DNA of 26,813 nt from Bacteroidales bacterium UBA3868 (GTDB lineage: Bacteria > Bacteroidota > Bacteroidia > Bacteroidales > WCHB1-69): NCBI GenBank assembly GCA_002392325.1, contig DGGS01000031.1, forward strand, positions 1 through 26,813. The letters run 5' to 3'. The notes beneath the pieces were generated by a model. It was not told where the DNA came from. It did not search any database and saw only the letters and a list, made by a program, of their open reading frames with translations. The first letter of the stretch is position 1. Each line of letters begins with the position of its first letter. This document shows positions 7,672-15,878 of this stretch, one piece after another. Made by a program: the position numbers and the translations under genes.

Positions 7672-8717
7672 CAGACAAAATGTTCGGCGATGCGTTTCAT
7701 TTCAGAAGAAACATTGTTGTTTTCGTAAAGAATGCCGTAAATGGTTTCCACAATGGGGATGTCAGCGAGGTGTTTTTTGTTGATTTCGTGAACGCAACGG
7801 CAGGCGGTGTAACCTTCCGACACCATGCGCAACTCCATGAGGGACACGCGGACGGAGAGTCCGTGACCAATCATAATGCCAAACAGGCGGTTGCGGCTGT
7901 AGGTGGAGTAGGCGGTAACGAGCAAGTCGCCCAGATAGACAGAATCGGAAATGTGCCGGTCTTCGTTGGGGTAGAGTTTGGACACGAAGTATTTCATCTC
8001 TTTCAGGCAGTTGGCCACATAAGCGGCGATAAAATTGTCGCCATAACCGAGACCGCTGTAGATACCGGCGCCGAGCGCGTAAATATTTTTTAACACAATT
8101 GCCAGTTCGGCGCCCATCATATCTTTCGACACCGAAGTGCGGCAATAGCGGTTGGTGAAGAATTTGGCCACGGTTTCCGCCAGTTCCAGATTTTCGGAGG
8201 CGGCGGTCAGAAAGGTGAATTTCTCTTGGGCGATTTCTTCCGCGTGCGAGGGGCCGCTGATGATGGACATGTTTTCCATCGGAACCTTGAACTGCGTACG
8301 CATGTAGTTGCTGATCAACTGCATGGTTTCAGGCACGATACCTTTCACTGCCAAGATGATTTTTTTCTTGTGTAACTGGCTGCGTTGCAGCGGTTCCAGT
8401 GTTTTATGCAGGTATGCCGAAGGGGTGACAATGATGACATAGTCGGCTTTGGACACCACGGCTTTGATGTTCGTGCTGACCCGCACATCTTCCGGGTTGA
8501 TGAGCACGGAACTGAGGTAGCGCGGGTTGTGCCCGAATTGTACGATATGTTTGGCCATTTCCTCGTCACGAATCCACCAATGTATATGTTCCAAATTGGA
8601 CGAGATGATTTTTATGATGGCGGTTGCCCAGCTTCCCCCTCCTATAACAGCCACGCGGTAACGCAACCGCGTCTTCTTACTTCTGGGAATAATAGGCAAA
8701 AAATCCTTATCTAACAT
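7671..8717 (-). CDS. gpsA: Glycerol-3-phosphate dehydrogenase [NAD(P)+]
   Basis: GpsA reduces dihydroxyacetone phosphate to sn-glycerol 3-phosphate in the cytoplasm, the first step of phospholipid synthesis. The 348-residue product has the N-terminal Rossmann motif GGGSWATA (residues 26-33), the ILAVKGI segment, SGPSHAEEIA, and the C-terminal-domain block GAELAIVLKNIYALGAGI with GYGDNF. About 15 residues precede the usual family start. The ATG at 8717 lies 29 bases after a good -7 element, which supports this start. It is the first gene of a two-gene minus-strand operon, divergent from the alkaline phosphatase. Confidence 0.95.
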   Translation of the reverse strand: MLDKDFLPIIPRSKKTRLRYRVAVIGGGSWATAIIKIISSNLEHIHWWIRDEEMAKHIVQFGHNPRYLSSVLINPEDVRVSTNIKAVVSKADYVIIVTPSAYLHKTLEPLQRSQLHKKKIILAVKGIVPETMQLISNYMRTQFKVPMENMSIISGPSHAEEIAQEKFTFLTAASENLELAETVAKFFTNRYCRTSVSKDMMGAELAIVLKNIYALGAGIYSGLGYGDNFIAAYVANCLKEMKYFVSKLYPNEDRHISDSVYLGDLLVTAYSTYSRNRLFGIMIGHGLSVRVSLMELRMVSEGYTACRCVHEINKKHLADIPIVETIYGILYENNNVSSEMKRIAEHFV

Positions 8718-8745
8718 ATTGAAATTTTAACATTTTTTAAGGCGG

Positions 8746-8753
8746 CAAATATA
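8746..8753 (-). promoter_or_regulatory. Bacteroidota -7 promoter element for gpsA
   Basis: Read on the minus strand this is TATATTTG, a full match to TAnnTTTG, 28 bases before the gpsA ATG. It shares the intergenic gap with the divergent alkaline phosphatase promoter. The -33 element is not clear. Confidence 0.6.
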
Positions 8754-8809
8754 CAAAAATAGTCTTGATAAAGCATGATTTTTTTATTTATGTTTTATTT
8801 ATATTTTGT

Positions 8810-8817
8810 TATTTTTG
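8810..8817 (+). promoter_or_regulatory. Bacteroidota -7 promoter element for the alkaline phosphatase
   Basis: TATTTTTG followed by CA matches TAnnTTTGC. It lies 21 bases before the ATG at 8839, which places transcription start downstream of the alternative TTG codon at 8806 and so excludes that start. Confidence 0.6.
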
Positions 8818-8838
8818 CAGACTGAATATTTTCGTTCT

Positions 8839-10476
8839 ATGAAAAGACTGTTTTGTTGTTTATTCTTGCTTGCTCAGACTTTGTTTTTCTATGGGCAATC
8901 TCAACCTATAAAAAATGTGATTGTGATGATTCCCGACGGGACATCCACCAGTTTGCTCTCCATTGCCCGCTGGTATTTGCATTATCAGGATTCCACGCAA
9001 AACAATCTGAATATAGATCCATACATAAGAGGTTTGCTCGGGACCTGTTCTTCCGATGCGCCCATAGGTGATTCCGCGCCTACCACTTCTTGTTACATGA
9101 CAGGACAGCCAAGTCAAACGGGTTTCATCTCCACCTATCCGGTGAAAACCGACCACGACCTTTTCCCCATCGACGCCACACGCGCCTACCAGCCGTTGGC
9201 CACCTTGCTGGAAGCATCCAAACAGATGCTCCACAAATCAACGGGACTTGTCTTCACTTGCGAGTTTCCTCATGCCACTCCCGCTGATTGTGCCGCACAT
9301 ACCTATAACCGGGGCAGTTACAAAACCATCGCTCCGCAAATGGTGCACAATTTGGTGGATGTGGTCATAGGCGGCGGCGTTTCCTATCTCCTTCCCGAAT
9401 ATCAGGATTTTTTGAAAGAACATGGTTATCAGGTGTTTTTGGACGATAAGCAAGGTATGCTGAATTGTGATAAAGCGCCATTCTGGGCGCTGTTCAATGA
9501 GTCGAGCATGCCTTACGAGATTGAGCGCGATCCCAAAACCACGCCGTCTCTGGCCGAGATGACCCGGAAAGCCATCCAAATGCTGGCTTCCGACCCCAAT
9601 GGTTTCTTCCTGATGGTGGAAGGCAGTAAAGTGGACTGGGCGGCCCACGACAATGACGGGAAAAACGCGCTTCTAGAATTTATCGAATTCGACAAAGCCT
9701 GCAAAGAGGCACTCAATTTTGCCAACAAAGACGGACAGACACTGGTGGTGATCGTCCCCGATCACGGTACCGGCGCCGTAACCATTGGCAATGCAAAATC
9801 CAATCATGGTTACGACAAACTTTCCCTCAATCAGATCATGTCCTCCTTTGAAGACTACAAACTCCCCACATGGTCAATGTCGGAGAAACTGAAAGAGGTT
9901 GAAACATCCGAATGGCCTGCGCTTTTTGAAAAATATTACAATGTCCAAATCACGAATGCGGACATCGAATATCTGCAATCCGCCCGTGATTACAACAAAT
10001 CCCCCATGCCCAAAGAGCAGCGGAAAGGCAATATCTCACTGACCAAGATGCTGAGTCAGTTCCTGTATGGCCGCACCTACTTCGGGTTCACTACTTTCGG
10101 TCATACAATAGAGAATGTGTTCTATGCGATGTACCATCCTCAAAATGAGGTGCTTACTGGTTATGTAACCAACATCCAGCTTCATGAGTACCTGTGTGAC
10201 CAACTTCATTTGACGGATTCGCTGTCCAAACTCACCTCTGAAATTTATGTGGATCACCATAAGGTGTTTGAGAATTATACCACTCGTATTGACAGTTTGG
10301 CTCCCAATCATTATAAATTGGTGGTGAAGAATAAGAAAAACACCTTGGAAGCCGACAGTTACACCAATTTCATTACGGTAAACAAGAAAAAAATCGAACT
10401 TCCTTCGATTATTGTGTATATGCACCGTAACAACACCTTTTATCTTCCGAAGAATTTGAACCAATATTTGAAATAA
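8839..10476 (+). CDS. Secreted alkaline phosphatase
   Basis: This metal-dependent phosphomonoesterase is predicted to act in the periplasm or outside the cell. ATG 8839 gives 545 residues starting with a signal peptide (MKRLFCCLFLLAQTLFFYGQ). The frame is open further upstream to a TTG at 8806, but that codon overlaps the promoter element. Family motifs: metal-binding D33 in VMIPDGTSTS, GDSAPTTS with probable nucleophile S79 (compare DSA in E. coli PhoA), EFPHATPADCAAH, FFLMVEGSKVDWAAHDND, VIVPDHGTGAV, and a late FTTFGHT histidine motif. About 90 residues follow the catalytic core and are not part of the classical enzyme. No Pho-box-like site was recognised. Confidence 0.9.
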   Translation: MKRLFCCLFLLAQTLFFYGQSQPIKNVIVMIPDGTSTSLLSIARWYLHYQDSTQNNLNIDPYIRGLLGTCSSDAPIGDSAPTTSCYMTGQPSQTGFISTYPVKTDHDLFPIDATRAYQPLATLLEASKQMLHKSTGLVFTCEFPHATPADCAAHTYNRGSYKTIAPQMVHNLVDVVIGGGVSYLLPEYQDFLKEHGYQVFLDDKQGMLNCDKAPFWALFNESSMPYEIERDPKTTPSLAEMTRKAIQMLASDPNGFFLMVEGSKVDWAAHDNDGKNALLEFIEFDKACKEALNFANKDGQTLVVIVPDHGTGAVTIGNAKSNHGYDKLSLNQIMSSFEDYKLPTWSMSEKLKEVETSEWPALFEKYYNVQITNADIEYLQSARDYNKSPMPKEQRKGNISLTKMLSQFLYGRTYFGFTTFGHTIENVFYAMYHPQNEVLTGYVTNIQLHEYLCDQLHLTDSLSKLTSEIYVDHHKVFENYTTRIDSLAPNHYKLVVKNKKNTLEADSYTNFITVNKKKIELPSIIVYMHRNNTFYLPKNLNQYLK

Positions 10477-10516
10477 GACCTGTTTTTCAGATAATTAATA
10501 ATAAAAAATCATAAAA

Positions 10517-11458
10517 ATGGAAACCACATCAAATTATTCAAACACAAACGATCAAGGCAAAGAAAACAACCCGTTGAAAAAATGGGTTATTTTGCTTGGA
10601 ATTTTGGCCGGTGTATTTTTTGCCACGACCATGTATTTCGGTTTTTTTGCGAAACCCGTTCTTAACAAGGAATTCACGAAAGTGGAAAACAGCAACATGG
10701 AGTTGCAGGCAGAACTTGACTCCCTTCTGGCCGAACATGAGAAAATCAAATCGCAGTATGGTTCTTTGTCAGACCAGTTGAGCGAGAAAGACAGTATCAT
10801 TATGGCGAATGCCGCCCATATTGAGGAGTTGATCAATTCGCAAGCCGACTACCGTCAGATTAAGAAACAGTTGGCTCGTCTGCAGAACATCTCTCAAGAA
10901 TATGTGAAAGAGATGGATAAGCTGTATCAGGAAAACAAAGAGTTGAAAGAGGAGAACCTTTCCGTGAAGGCGGACTTGGAGCAGGAGCGTCAGGACAAGG
11001 AAACCATCCAGAAATCCAACGAAGCACTCAGCGCAAAAATTTCCGGTGCGGCTGTTTACAAAGCATACAATATCCGCAGTGCGGGTTATCAGGTTAAGAA
11101 TAAGGGCGACGAGGAACCGACTGACAAAGCCTCCCGCGTGAAAAGAATAAAAACCACATTTATCCTCGGTGAGAACTCCCTTATTGAGGCAGGTCCGGTG
11201 AATGTGTATTGCCGTATTGCCGTTCCGGGTTCCGGAAAAGTACTCACCCCGGGTTCCAGCGAGACCTATTCTTTCGTGAACAATGGCCAAAGACTGCAAT
11301 ATTCCACAAAGCAGGTGGTTAACTATGACAATCAGGCCAAAACGGTGACGATGAATTGGGATCTGATGCCGGATGACAAGGCCATCAAAGGGAAATATGT
11401 GGTGCAAGTGTTCACCGATGACCAGTTCTTAGGCGAGAGTTATTTCACGCTGAAATAG
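10517..11458 (+). CDS. Membrane-anchored coiled-coil protein of unknown function
   Basis: I do not recognise a named family. The 313-residue product has a polar N-terminus of about 22 residues, one membrane helix at about 23-45 (WVILLGILAGVFFATTMYFG), then a long heptad-rich coiled coil at about 52-172 (ELQAELDSLLAEHEKI and similar, rich in E, K, L and Q). The C-terminal 130 residues look like a beta-rich globular domain (AYNIRSAGYQVKNKG to FTDDQFLGESYFTLK). The topology suggests an N-in membrane protein with a periplasmic coiled coil and head domain. It lies 40 bases after the alkaline phosphatase and 32 before nusB, and no terminator was seen on either side. Confidence 0.75.
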   Translation: METTSNYSNTNDQGKENNPLKKWVILLGILAGVFFATTMYFGFFAKPVLNKEFTKVENSNMELQAELDSLLAEHEKIKSQYGSLSDQLSEKDSIIMANAAHIEELINSQADYRQIKKQLARLQNISQEYVKEMDKLYQENKELKEENLSVKADLEQERQDKETIQKSNEALSAKISGAAVYKAYNIRSAGYQVKNKGDEEPTDKASRVKRIKTTFILGENSLIEAGPVNVYCRIAVPGSGKVLTPGSSETYSFVNNGQRLQYSTKQVVNYDNQAKTVTMNWDLMPDDKAIKGKYVVQVFTDDQFLGESYFTLK

Positions 11459-11490
11459 AGAACCATTTTTTACAGTAAAAACATATTCCT

Positions 11491-12441
11491 ATGATTAGTC
11501 GCAGATACTTGAGAACCAAGACAATGCAGGCTTTGTACGCATACAGTATGAAGCCCAATGCGGATGTGTTGACTTCTCAAAACGAACTCATAAAAACCAT
11601 CAAAAACTGCCATGTGCTCTTTCTGTGGCTTTTTTCCATTTTGCCGGAAGTCACTTTTTACCGGAAAAACAAGTTGGAGGACCTTCGCAACAAGCACAAT
11701 CCCACCGAAGAGGATTTGAATCCGAACACCAAGTTTGTGGACAATAAGGTTATTGAACAGATTGAGGATAATGTGACACTCCAAAAACTGCTTCCCCAAC
11801 ACCATATTGACTGGTCAAACGATGGTGATTTCATCCCCCGGTTGTTCCATATTTTGGAAGAAACCGACTTTTACCAGGCGTATATGTCAAAACCGTCCAG
11901 AAGTTATGAGGAGGACAAGAAGTTTGTTCTGGAAATAATTGAAAACATTCTGGCCACCGATGACCACATCCGCTGGTATTTCAGCGAAAAAGAGACTAAC
12001 TGGTTGGACGACTACGATGAGGCGTTGCTGATGCTCTACAAAAATATCACCAAATTCAAAATGAAAAACGGCAATGAGAATAAAATATTCCCATTGTACA
12101 ATGATGCGGTGGAAGATGAGAAATTTGTAAAGGATCTTTTCAAGAAAACGATTCAAAATGACGCTGAATACGAGGAAATGATTGAGGCGAAACTGCAGAA
12201 TTGGGAACTTGAAAGAGTAATCGGAATGGATATTCTGTTGATGAAAATGGCCATTTGTGAGTTTTTGGAGTGCCCGACCATTCCGTTGAAAGTTACTATG
12301 AACGAGTACATTGAACTGGCAAAACTGTACAGTTCAGACAAAAGTCCCAAGTTCATTAATGGCATATTAGACCGCTTGATTGTGGATTTCAAAGAGCAGG
12401 GAAAAATCGTTAAAACAGGAATAGGATTATATCAGAATTAA
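11491..12441 (+). CDS. nusB: Transcription antitermination factor NusB, long Bacteroidota form
   Basis: NusB binds boxA RNA with NusE (S10) and promotes antitermination of rRNA transcription. The N-terminus (MISRRYLRTKTMQALYAY) and the C-terminal third (RVIGMDILLMKMAICEFL, then VTMNEYIELAKLYSSDKSPKFINGILDRL) match NusB. The 316 residues are about twice the E. coli length; the extra sequence lies in the middle (about 30-190), as is usual in Bacteroidota homologues. Stop and next start are separated by one base, so it heads a compact operon with the DUF1573 lipoprotein, yajC, the YbbR-like gene and coaE. Confidence 0.93.
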   Translation: MISRRYLRTKTMQALYAYSMKPNADVLTSQNELIKTIKNCHVLFLWLFSILPEVTFYRKNKLEDLRNKHNPTEEDLNPNTKFVDNKVIEQIEDNVTLQKLLPQHHIDWSNDGDFIPRLFHILEETDFYQAYMSKPSRSYEEDKKFVLEIIENILATDDHIRWYFSEKETNWLDDYDEALLMLYKNITKFKMKNGNENKIFPLYNDAVEDEKFVKDLFKKTIQNDAEYEEMIEAKLQNWELERVIGMDILLMKMAICEFLECPTIPLKVTMNEYIELAKLYSSDKSPKFINGILDRLIVDFKEQGKIVKTGIGLYQN

Positions 12442-12442
12442 C

Positions 12443-12913
12443 ATGAGAAAAATAACATTCATATTGGTGATTATAGGATTAGTAGTCTTGGGCGCATGCC
12501 ATCGCAAGCCCGCGCAGGAAGGGGATTTCAAAGTTTCGGATGTGCATATTCCCGTTTCCGCGGACGGTATGTCACAAAAAGAAAAAGACAAACTTCCTTT
12601 GATCGAGTTTGAGCGTACCACTTACGATTTCGGTGAGGTGGTGCAAGGGGAAAAACTATCCTACACCTTCAAATTCAAGAACACCGGGAAATCCAACCTT
12701 ATTATTTTCTCCTCAGAAGCCACTTGCGGCTGCACGACTTCCATGCCGCCCAAAGCGCCTATCCGTCCTGGTGAGACGGGCGAGATTAAGGTGGTGTTTG
12801 ACTCCTCTTCCCAAAAAGGGAAAGTGGTCAAACGGATTTTGGTTGGCGCCAACACCTATCCGGCCGAAACCATTTTGACCATTACGGCCAATGTATCATC
12901 TTACAAAAATTAG
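12443..12913 (+). CDS. DUF1573 domain lipoprotein
   Basis: This 156-residue protein starts with a lipoprotein signal whose lipobox is LGAC with the modified cysteine at residue 19. The mature part carries a DUF1573-type immunoglobulin-like domain (about 52-150): IEFERTTYDFGEVVQGE, YTFKFKNTGKSNLII, the conserved ATCGCTTSMPPKAPIRPGE segment, and KRILVGANTYP. The biochemical role of DUF1573 is unknown. It follows nusB by one base and precedes yajC, an order repeated in many Bacteroidales, which suggests an envelope role but does not define it. Confidence 0.9.
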   Translation: MRKITFILVIIGLVVLGACHRKPAQEGDFKVSDVHIPVSADGMSQKEKDKLPLIEFERTTYDFGEVVQGEKLSYTFKFKNTGKSNLIIFSSEATCGCTTSMPPKAPIRPGETGEIKVVFDSSSQKGKVVKRILVGANTYPAETILTITANVSSYKN

Positions 12914-12938
12914 TATTCATCAATAAACAAATTGCTTT

Positions 12939-13268
12939 ATGATTAACATGTTACCCTTGCTGCAAGCAGCACAAAACCCTGGTGGCGGTATGAGTATGAC
13001 TCTTATTATGATTCTGCTCATCATTGTGATTTTTTATTTCTTCATGATTCGTCCGCAGCAGAAACGCCAGAAACAAATGGAAGAATTCAAGAAAGGTCTT
13101 GAAAAAGGCGACAAAGTAACCACGATTGGCGGTATTCACGGTAAGATTTGTGACGTGAAAGAAACCACATTTGTGATTGAGATTGCCAATGATGTGCGTA
13201 TTGAGGTGGACAAAGCCGCTATCGCCATTGATGAGGCCCAACTGAGAGCCAAAAAGGAGGGAAAATAA
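12939..13268 (+). CDS. yajC: Preprotein translocase accessory subunit YajC
   Basis: YajC is a single-pass inner-membrane subunit associated with SecDF-YidC in the Sec translocon. The 109-residue product has a membrane helix at about residues 19-37 followed at once by the signature FFMIRPQQKRQKQ and then the conserved GDKVTTIGGIHGKI segment. Length is typical. ATG 12939 is used; a second ATG three codons later (12948) is possible. The next gene starts three bases after the stop. Confidence 0.95.
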   Translation: MINMLPLLQAAQNPGGGMSMTLIMILLIIVIFYFFMIRPQQKRQKQMEEFKKGLEKGDKVTTIGGIHGKICDVKETTFVIEIANDVRIEVDKAAIAIDEAQLRAKKEGK

Positions 13269-13271
13269 AAA

Positions 13272-13676
13272 ATGCCGAAACAAAAATTGAAACTGCCGTC
13301 TTTGGCTTTTTTGGTATGCCTGATGATTTCCATTGGGGCATGGTTTGTCGTTACCTTTTCCAAGGATTATAGGGTTACCTATAATTTCAAGGTGGTTTGC
13401 TACAACTTGCCTGAAGGAAAGAAAACAGTCACGGTATCCGATTCTGTCTTTGCGTTGACATTCAACCAAAAGGGGTTGAAGTACTTGAGTGCGCCGTTCA
13501 ACAAGAAGGACAAGGAGGTGTATGTGTCTGTGGCAGACCTGATAAAGCCCAAACACAGGGTTTCAGTATATACCTTTACCAACAAAGAGTTGCGCGATTT
13601 TTTGGCGCATCACAACTATGGTTCCGAGTTGGTCGCGGTAGAGTCACCGGAGGTGGTTACCTTTTATTTGCACTAA
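13272..13676 (+). CDS. Short YbbR-like membrane-anchored protein
   Basis: This 134-residue protein has an N-terminal membrane helix (about residues 9-28) followed by a single beta-rich domain of about 100 residues. Family assignment rests mainly on position: Bacteroidales normally carry a YbbR-domain gene between yajC and coaE, and the start (LPSLAFLVCLMISIGAWF) and the VTYNFKVVCYNLPEG strand fit a YbbR repeat. Typical Bacteroidota homologues are roughly twice as long, so this one seems to retain only one repeat. Its stop overlaps the coaE start (TAATG). YbbR proteins regulate cyclic-di-AMP synthesis in Firmicutes; that role is not shown here. Confidence 0.65.
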   Translation: MPKQKLKLPSLAFLVCLMISIGAWFVVTFSKDYRVTYNFKVVCYNLPEGKKTVTVSDSVFALTFNQKGLKYLSAPFNKKDKEVYVSVADLIKPKHRVSVYTFTNKELRDFLAHHNYGSELVAVESPEVVTFYLH

Positions 13677-14227
13677 TGTATAAAATTGCATTGACCGGCG
13701 GAATCGGCACGGGGAAGACATACCTGTCGCGCCATTTCATCGAGATGGGCATTCCCGTATATTATGCCGACGACGAGGCCAAAAAGTTATACCAAACCCC
13801 TGAGTTTCTCCAGCAGATAAGGGACGCCTTTGGTGCGGATGTGTTTGATGGTCAAAAATTGAACTTCAAAAAACTGGCCGCCAAAGTGTTTGACGATCCT
13901 GCGGAATTGCAGAAACTCAACCAGTTGGTGCACCCGACTGTGATGCGACAGTTTGAGCAATGGTGCGAACAGCAAGACTCGCCAACCGTCATGATGGAGT
14001 CGGCGGTGGTTTTTGAAGGCGGTCTGACCTCTTATTTTGACAAGATTATTGTGGCCGATGCGCCTTTGGAGTTGCGCATCAAACGGGTTTTGGCCCGCAA
14101 TCCTGAAATGACGCGCAGCGAGGTGTTGCAGCGCATGTCACGCCAGTGGCCGCAAGAAGAGAAGTGCCGCCGTGCCGACCTGGTGGTGTGCACCGGTGAG
14201 ACTTACGCGGAATCAAATAACAGGTAA
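13676..14227 (+). CDS. coaE: Dephospho-CoA kinase
   Basis: CoaE phosphorylates the 3'-hydroxyl of dephospho-CoA, the last step of coenzyme A synthesis. The Walker A motif GGIGTGKT lies at residues 8-15, followed by YYADDEAKKLY, QLVHPTVMRQFEQW, the MMESAVVFEGGL segment, and the lid-type R-x-x-R region LRIKRVLARNPEMTRSEVLQRMSRQWPQEEK. It overlaps the YbbR-like stop by one base. At 183 residues it is slightly short: after RADLVVCTGE most homologues run on for another helix, while this one stops after TYAESNNR. The ATP-binding and lid parts are intact. It ends the plus-strand operon just before a strong terminator. Confidence 0.93.
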   Translation: MYKIALTGGIGTGKTYLSRHFIEMGIPVYYADDEAKKLYQTPEFLQQIRDAFGADVFDGQKLNFKKLAAKVFDDPAELQKLNQLVHPTVMRQFEQWCEQQDSPTVMMESAVVFEGGLTSYFDKIIVADAPLELRIKRVLARNPEMTRSEVLQRMSRQWPQEEKCRRADLVVCTGETYAESNNR

Positions 14228-14238
14228 ATCCATTTAAT

Positions 14239-14281
14239 AAAAACGCAGGGCTGTCACCATGGTGGCGGCCCTGCGTTTTTT
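14239..14281. terminator. Strong, apparently bidirectional terminator between coaE and ssb
   Basis: A-run plus CGCAGGGC (14239-14251) pairs with GCCCTGCG plus T-run (14268-14281). The intervening bases contain an inner CACCATGGTG palindrome that can extend the hairpin. The A-run on the left and T-run on the right make it usable from both convergent genes. Confidence 0.85.
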
Positions 14282-14300
14282 GTCTTGTTCCATTACAACA

Positions 14301-14744
14301 TTAGAACGGCAGGTCGTCCGTATCGGATTCAAAAACCGGTTCTGCCGGCGGTACAACGGAGGCGACATTTTCCGTGTGGTTTTCCATTTGAGTGGTCACG
14401 CCTCCTGAGTTTTCTCCTTTGGGAGACAGGATTGTGAAGGTGTTGGCCTCAATCTCGGTGGTGTATTTTTTCACCCCGTTATCGTCCCAGCTGCGGGTGC
14501 GCAATTTACCCTCCAGGTAAATCATTTTGCCTTTGTTCAAGTATTTTTCGGCATTGTCGGCCAACCCCCGCCAACAGATGATGTTGTGCCATTCGGTCTG
14601 CTCCACGCGGTTGCCGTTTTTGTCCTTGTAATACTCGGATGTTGCCATGGTGAAGGATGCTTTTTTGACGTTGTTTTCAAAGGTTCTGATCTCGGGATCC
14701 TTTCCTAACCGACCAACCAGAATAACTTTATTAACTCCTGACAT
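14301..14744 (-). CDS. ssb: Single-stranded DNA-binding protein
   Basis: SSB coats single-stranded DNA during replication and repair and recruits partners through its C-terminal tip. The 147-residue product has an N-terminal OB-fold (about residues 3-105) beginning SGVNKVILVGRLGKDPEIR and including the VEQTEWHNIICW block, a short flexible linker, and the canonical acidic tip ending DTDDLPF. It is transcribed from its own promoter and converges on coaE. Confidence 0.97.
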   Translation of the reverse strand: MSGVNKVILVGRLGKDPEIRTFENNVKKASFTMATSEYYKDKNGNRVEQTEWHNIICWRGLADNAEKYLNKGKMIYLEGKLRTRSWDDNGVKKYTTEIEANTFTILSPKGENSGGVTTQMENHTENVASVVPPAEPVFESDTDDLPF

Positions 14745-14768
14745 AGTAATTTGTTTTTAAGTTCGCTG

Positions 14769-14776
14769 CAAAGATA
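14769..14776 (-). promoter_or_regulatory. Bacteroidota -7 promoter element for ssb
   Basis: Minus-strand TATCTTTG followed by C is a perfect TAnnTTTGC element, 24 bases before the ssb ATG. The bases between it and gldB are very A/T-rich. Confidence 0.7.
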
Positions 14777-14824
14777 ATAAAAATATTTTACAAAATTAAT
14801 ATTTTAATAAAAAATAATTTACAA

Positions 14825-15859
14825 TTATTTAAAAGATGGCTTATAGTGGGATTCGGAGAGTATTTTTTGAGAATCTGTACGAAGCATAATGTCTTGAAGC
14901 GAAGTTTCGGGGTGCTGTTTCATATAGTTTTGGATGATTTTCCATCCGATATAGGCGCCGATGCGGCCGGGGGAGTCGTTTCCGAACACGCGGGTGAAGG
15001 GCGTTTCGCCCACCAGCTGGCGGATAACCTCTTCATCCTTGGAGTAGATCATGTTTTTATCCATCAGATATTGCCAAACATTTCCTTCGTTTTTTTCAAT
15101 CCAGGCATACTTGTCAGCGCTATAGCCGATAATATCCTGTGGGGATTTGTTCGGAAACACGGTTTGGGTGAGAAACAATTTCTTCCCCTCGTCGAGCATA
15201 TTGTCGAGAGCGGTCACTAAAGTCTTGTCAGGCAAGTGTTTATAAGCCATCACTTTGGTGAAGCAGTCGGAGGCGATGTATTTTTTATCGCAACGGGCAC
15301 TAATGAATTTTGGCATTCCCGACAGCGCATAATATTTGTAGTTGTGTCCGAGGTACATGTCCAGGTTTATAAACAGGTAGTTGTCGTATCCCCAGACGGA
15401 AGGTATGGAGAAATCCATGCCGGAGATCATCGTAACAATCTTAGGAACAGAATCTTCGGGAAAATGGGTGAGGTAAATCCTGAATGCGTCGGTCAGTTCT
15501 TTTTTCAGGTTATCCAGGTTCGGATATTGTTTTTGTGTTTCCTTGTATAACTCTTTGATGGTGGGGTCGGAAAGGTATCCTTGTAGGGATTTTATCATGT
15601 TCGCGTCTTTCCAGCTGTCTTTGGCCACCAGCACGGAGGGCACTTTTCCGTAAAGGCCTTCAATGCCTTCGGACAGGTGGTTAGGGTCGAGGGAGAACAG
15701 TTGCTGTTCGTAGCGAAGGAAATCGATTTCCACATTTTTCACCTTCACCTCCTGTTCGGGGGTCATAGGGGGCGTGGCCACCTTTTCTTTCCGATGGCAG
15801 GCGGAGATCAGAAGAAGTGCGCAAAGGGCAAATGCTAAGGGGAAACGAGATTTTTTCAT
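14825..15859 (-). CDS. gldB: GldB-type lipoprotein
   Basis: GldB is a Bacteroidota lipoprotein first known as essential for gliding in Flavobacterium; homologues also occur in non-gliding species and their biochemical role is unsettled. ATG 15859 gives 344 residues starting with a lipoprotein signal, lipobox ISAC with cysteine 21. The frame is open upstream to 15964, but that start would lie before the promoter element. The family is recognised from the early IDFLRYEQQLFSLDP segment and the C-terminal block FGNDSPGRIGAYIGWKIIQN with the QKILSESHYKPSF end. Its stop lies 80 bases before the ssb start. It is divergent from the giant adhesin gene. Confidence 0.85.
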   Translation of the reverse strand: MKKSRFPLAFALCALLLISACHRKEKVATPPMTPEQEVKVKNVEIDFLRYEQQLFSLDPNHLSEGIEGLYGKVPSVLVAKDSWKDANMIKSLQGYLSDPTIKELYKETQKQYPNLDNLKKELTDAFRIYLTHFPEDSVPKIVTMISGMDFSIPSVWGYDNYLFINLDMYLGHNYKYYALSGMPKFISARCDKKYIASDCFTKVMAYKHLPDKTLVTALDNMLDEGKKLFLTQTVFPNKSPQDIIGYSADKYAWIEKNEGNVWQYLMDKNMIYSKDEEVIRQLVGETPFTRVFGNDSPGRIGAYIGWKIIQNYMKQHPETSLQDIMLRTDSQKILSESHYKPSFK

Positions 15860-15878
15860 TTCAAAAACAAATTCGCTG

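Noticed and set aside
7539..8093. Plus-strand frame of 184 codons
   Set aside because: Antisense to gpsA and the acyltransferase gene; no recognisable domain.
8806..8838. Extended alkaline phosphatase start at TTG 8806
   Set aside because: It overlaps the promoter element at 8810-8817, and ATG 8839 begins a proper signal peptide.
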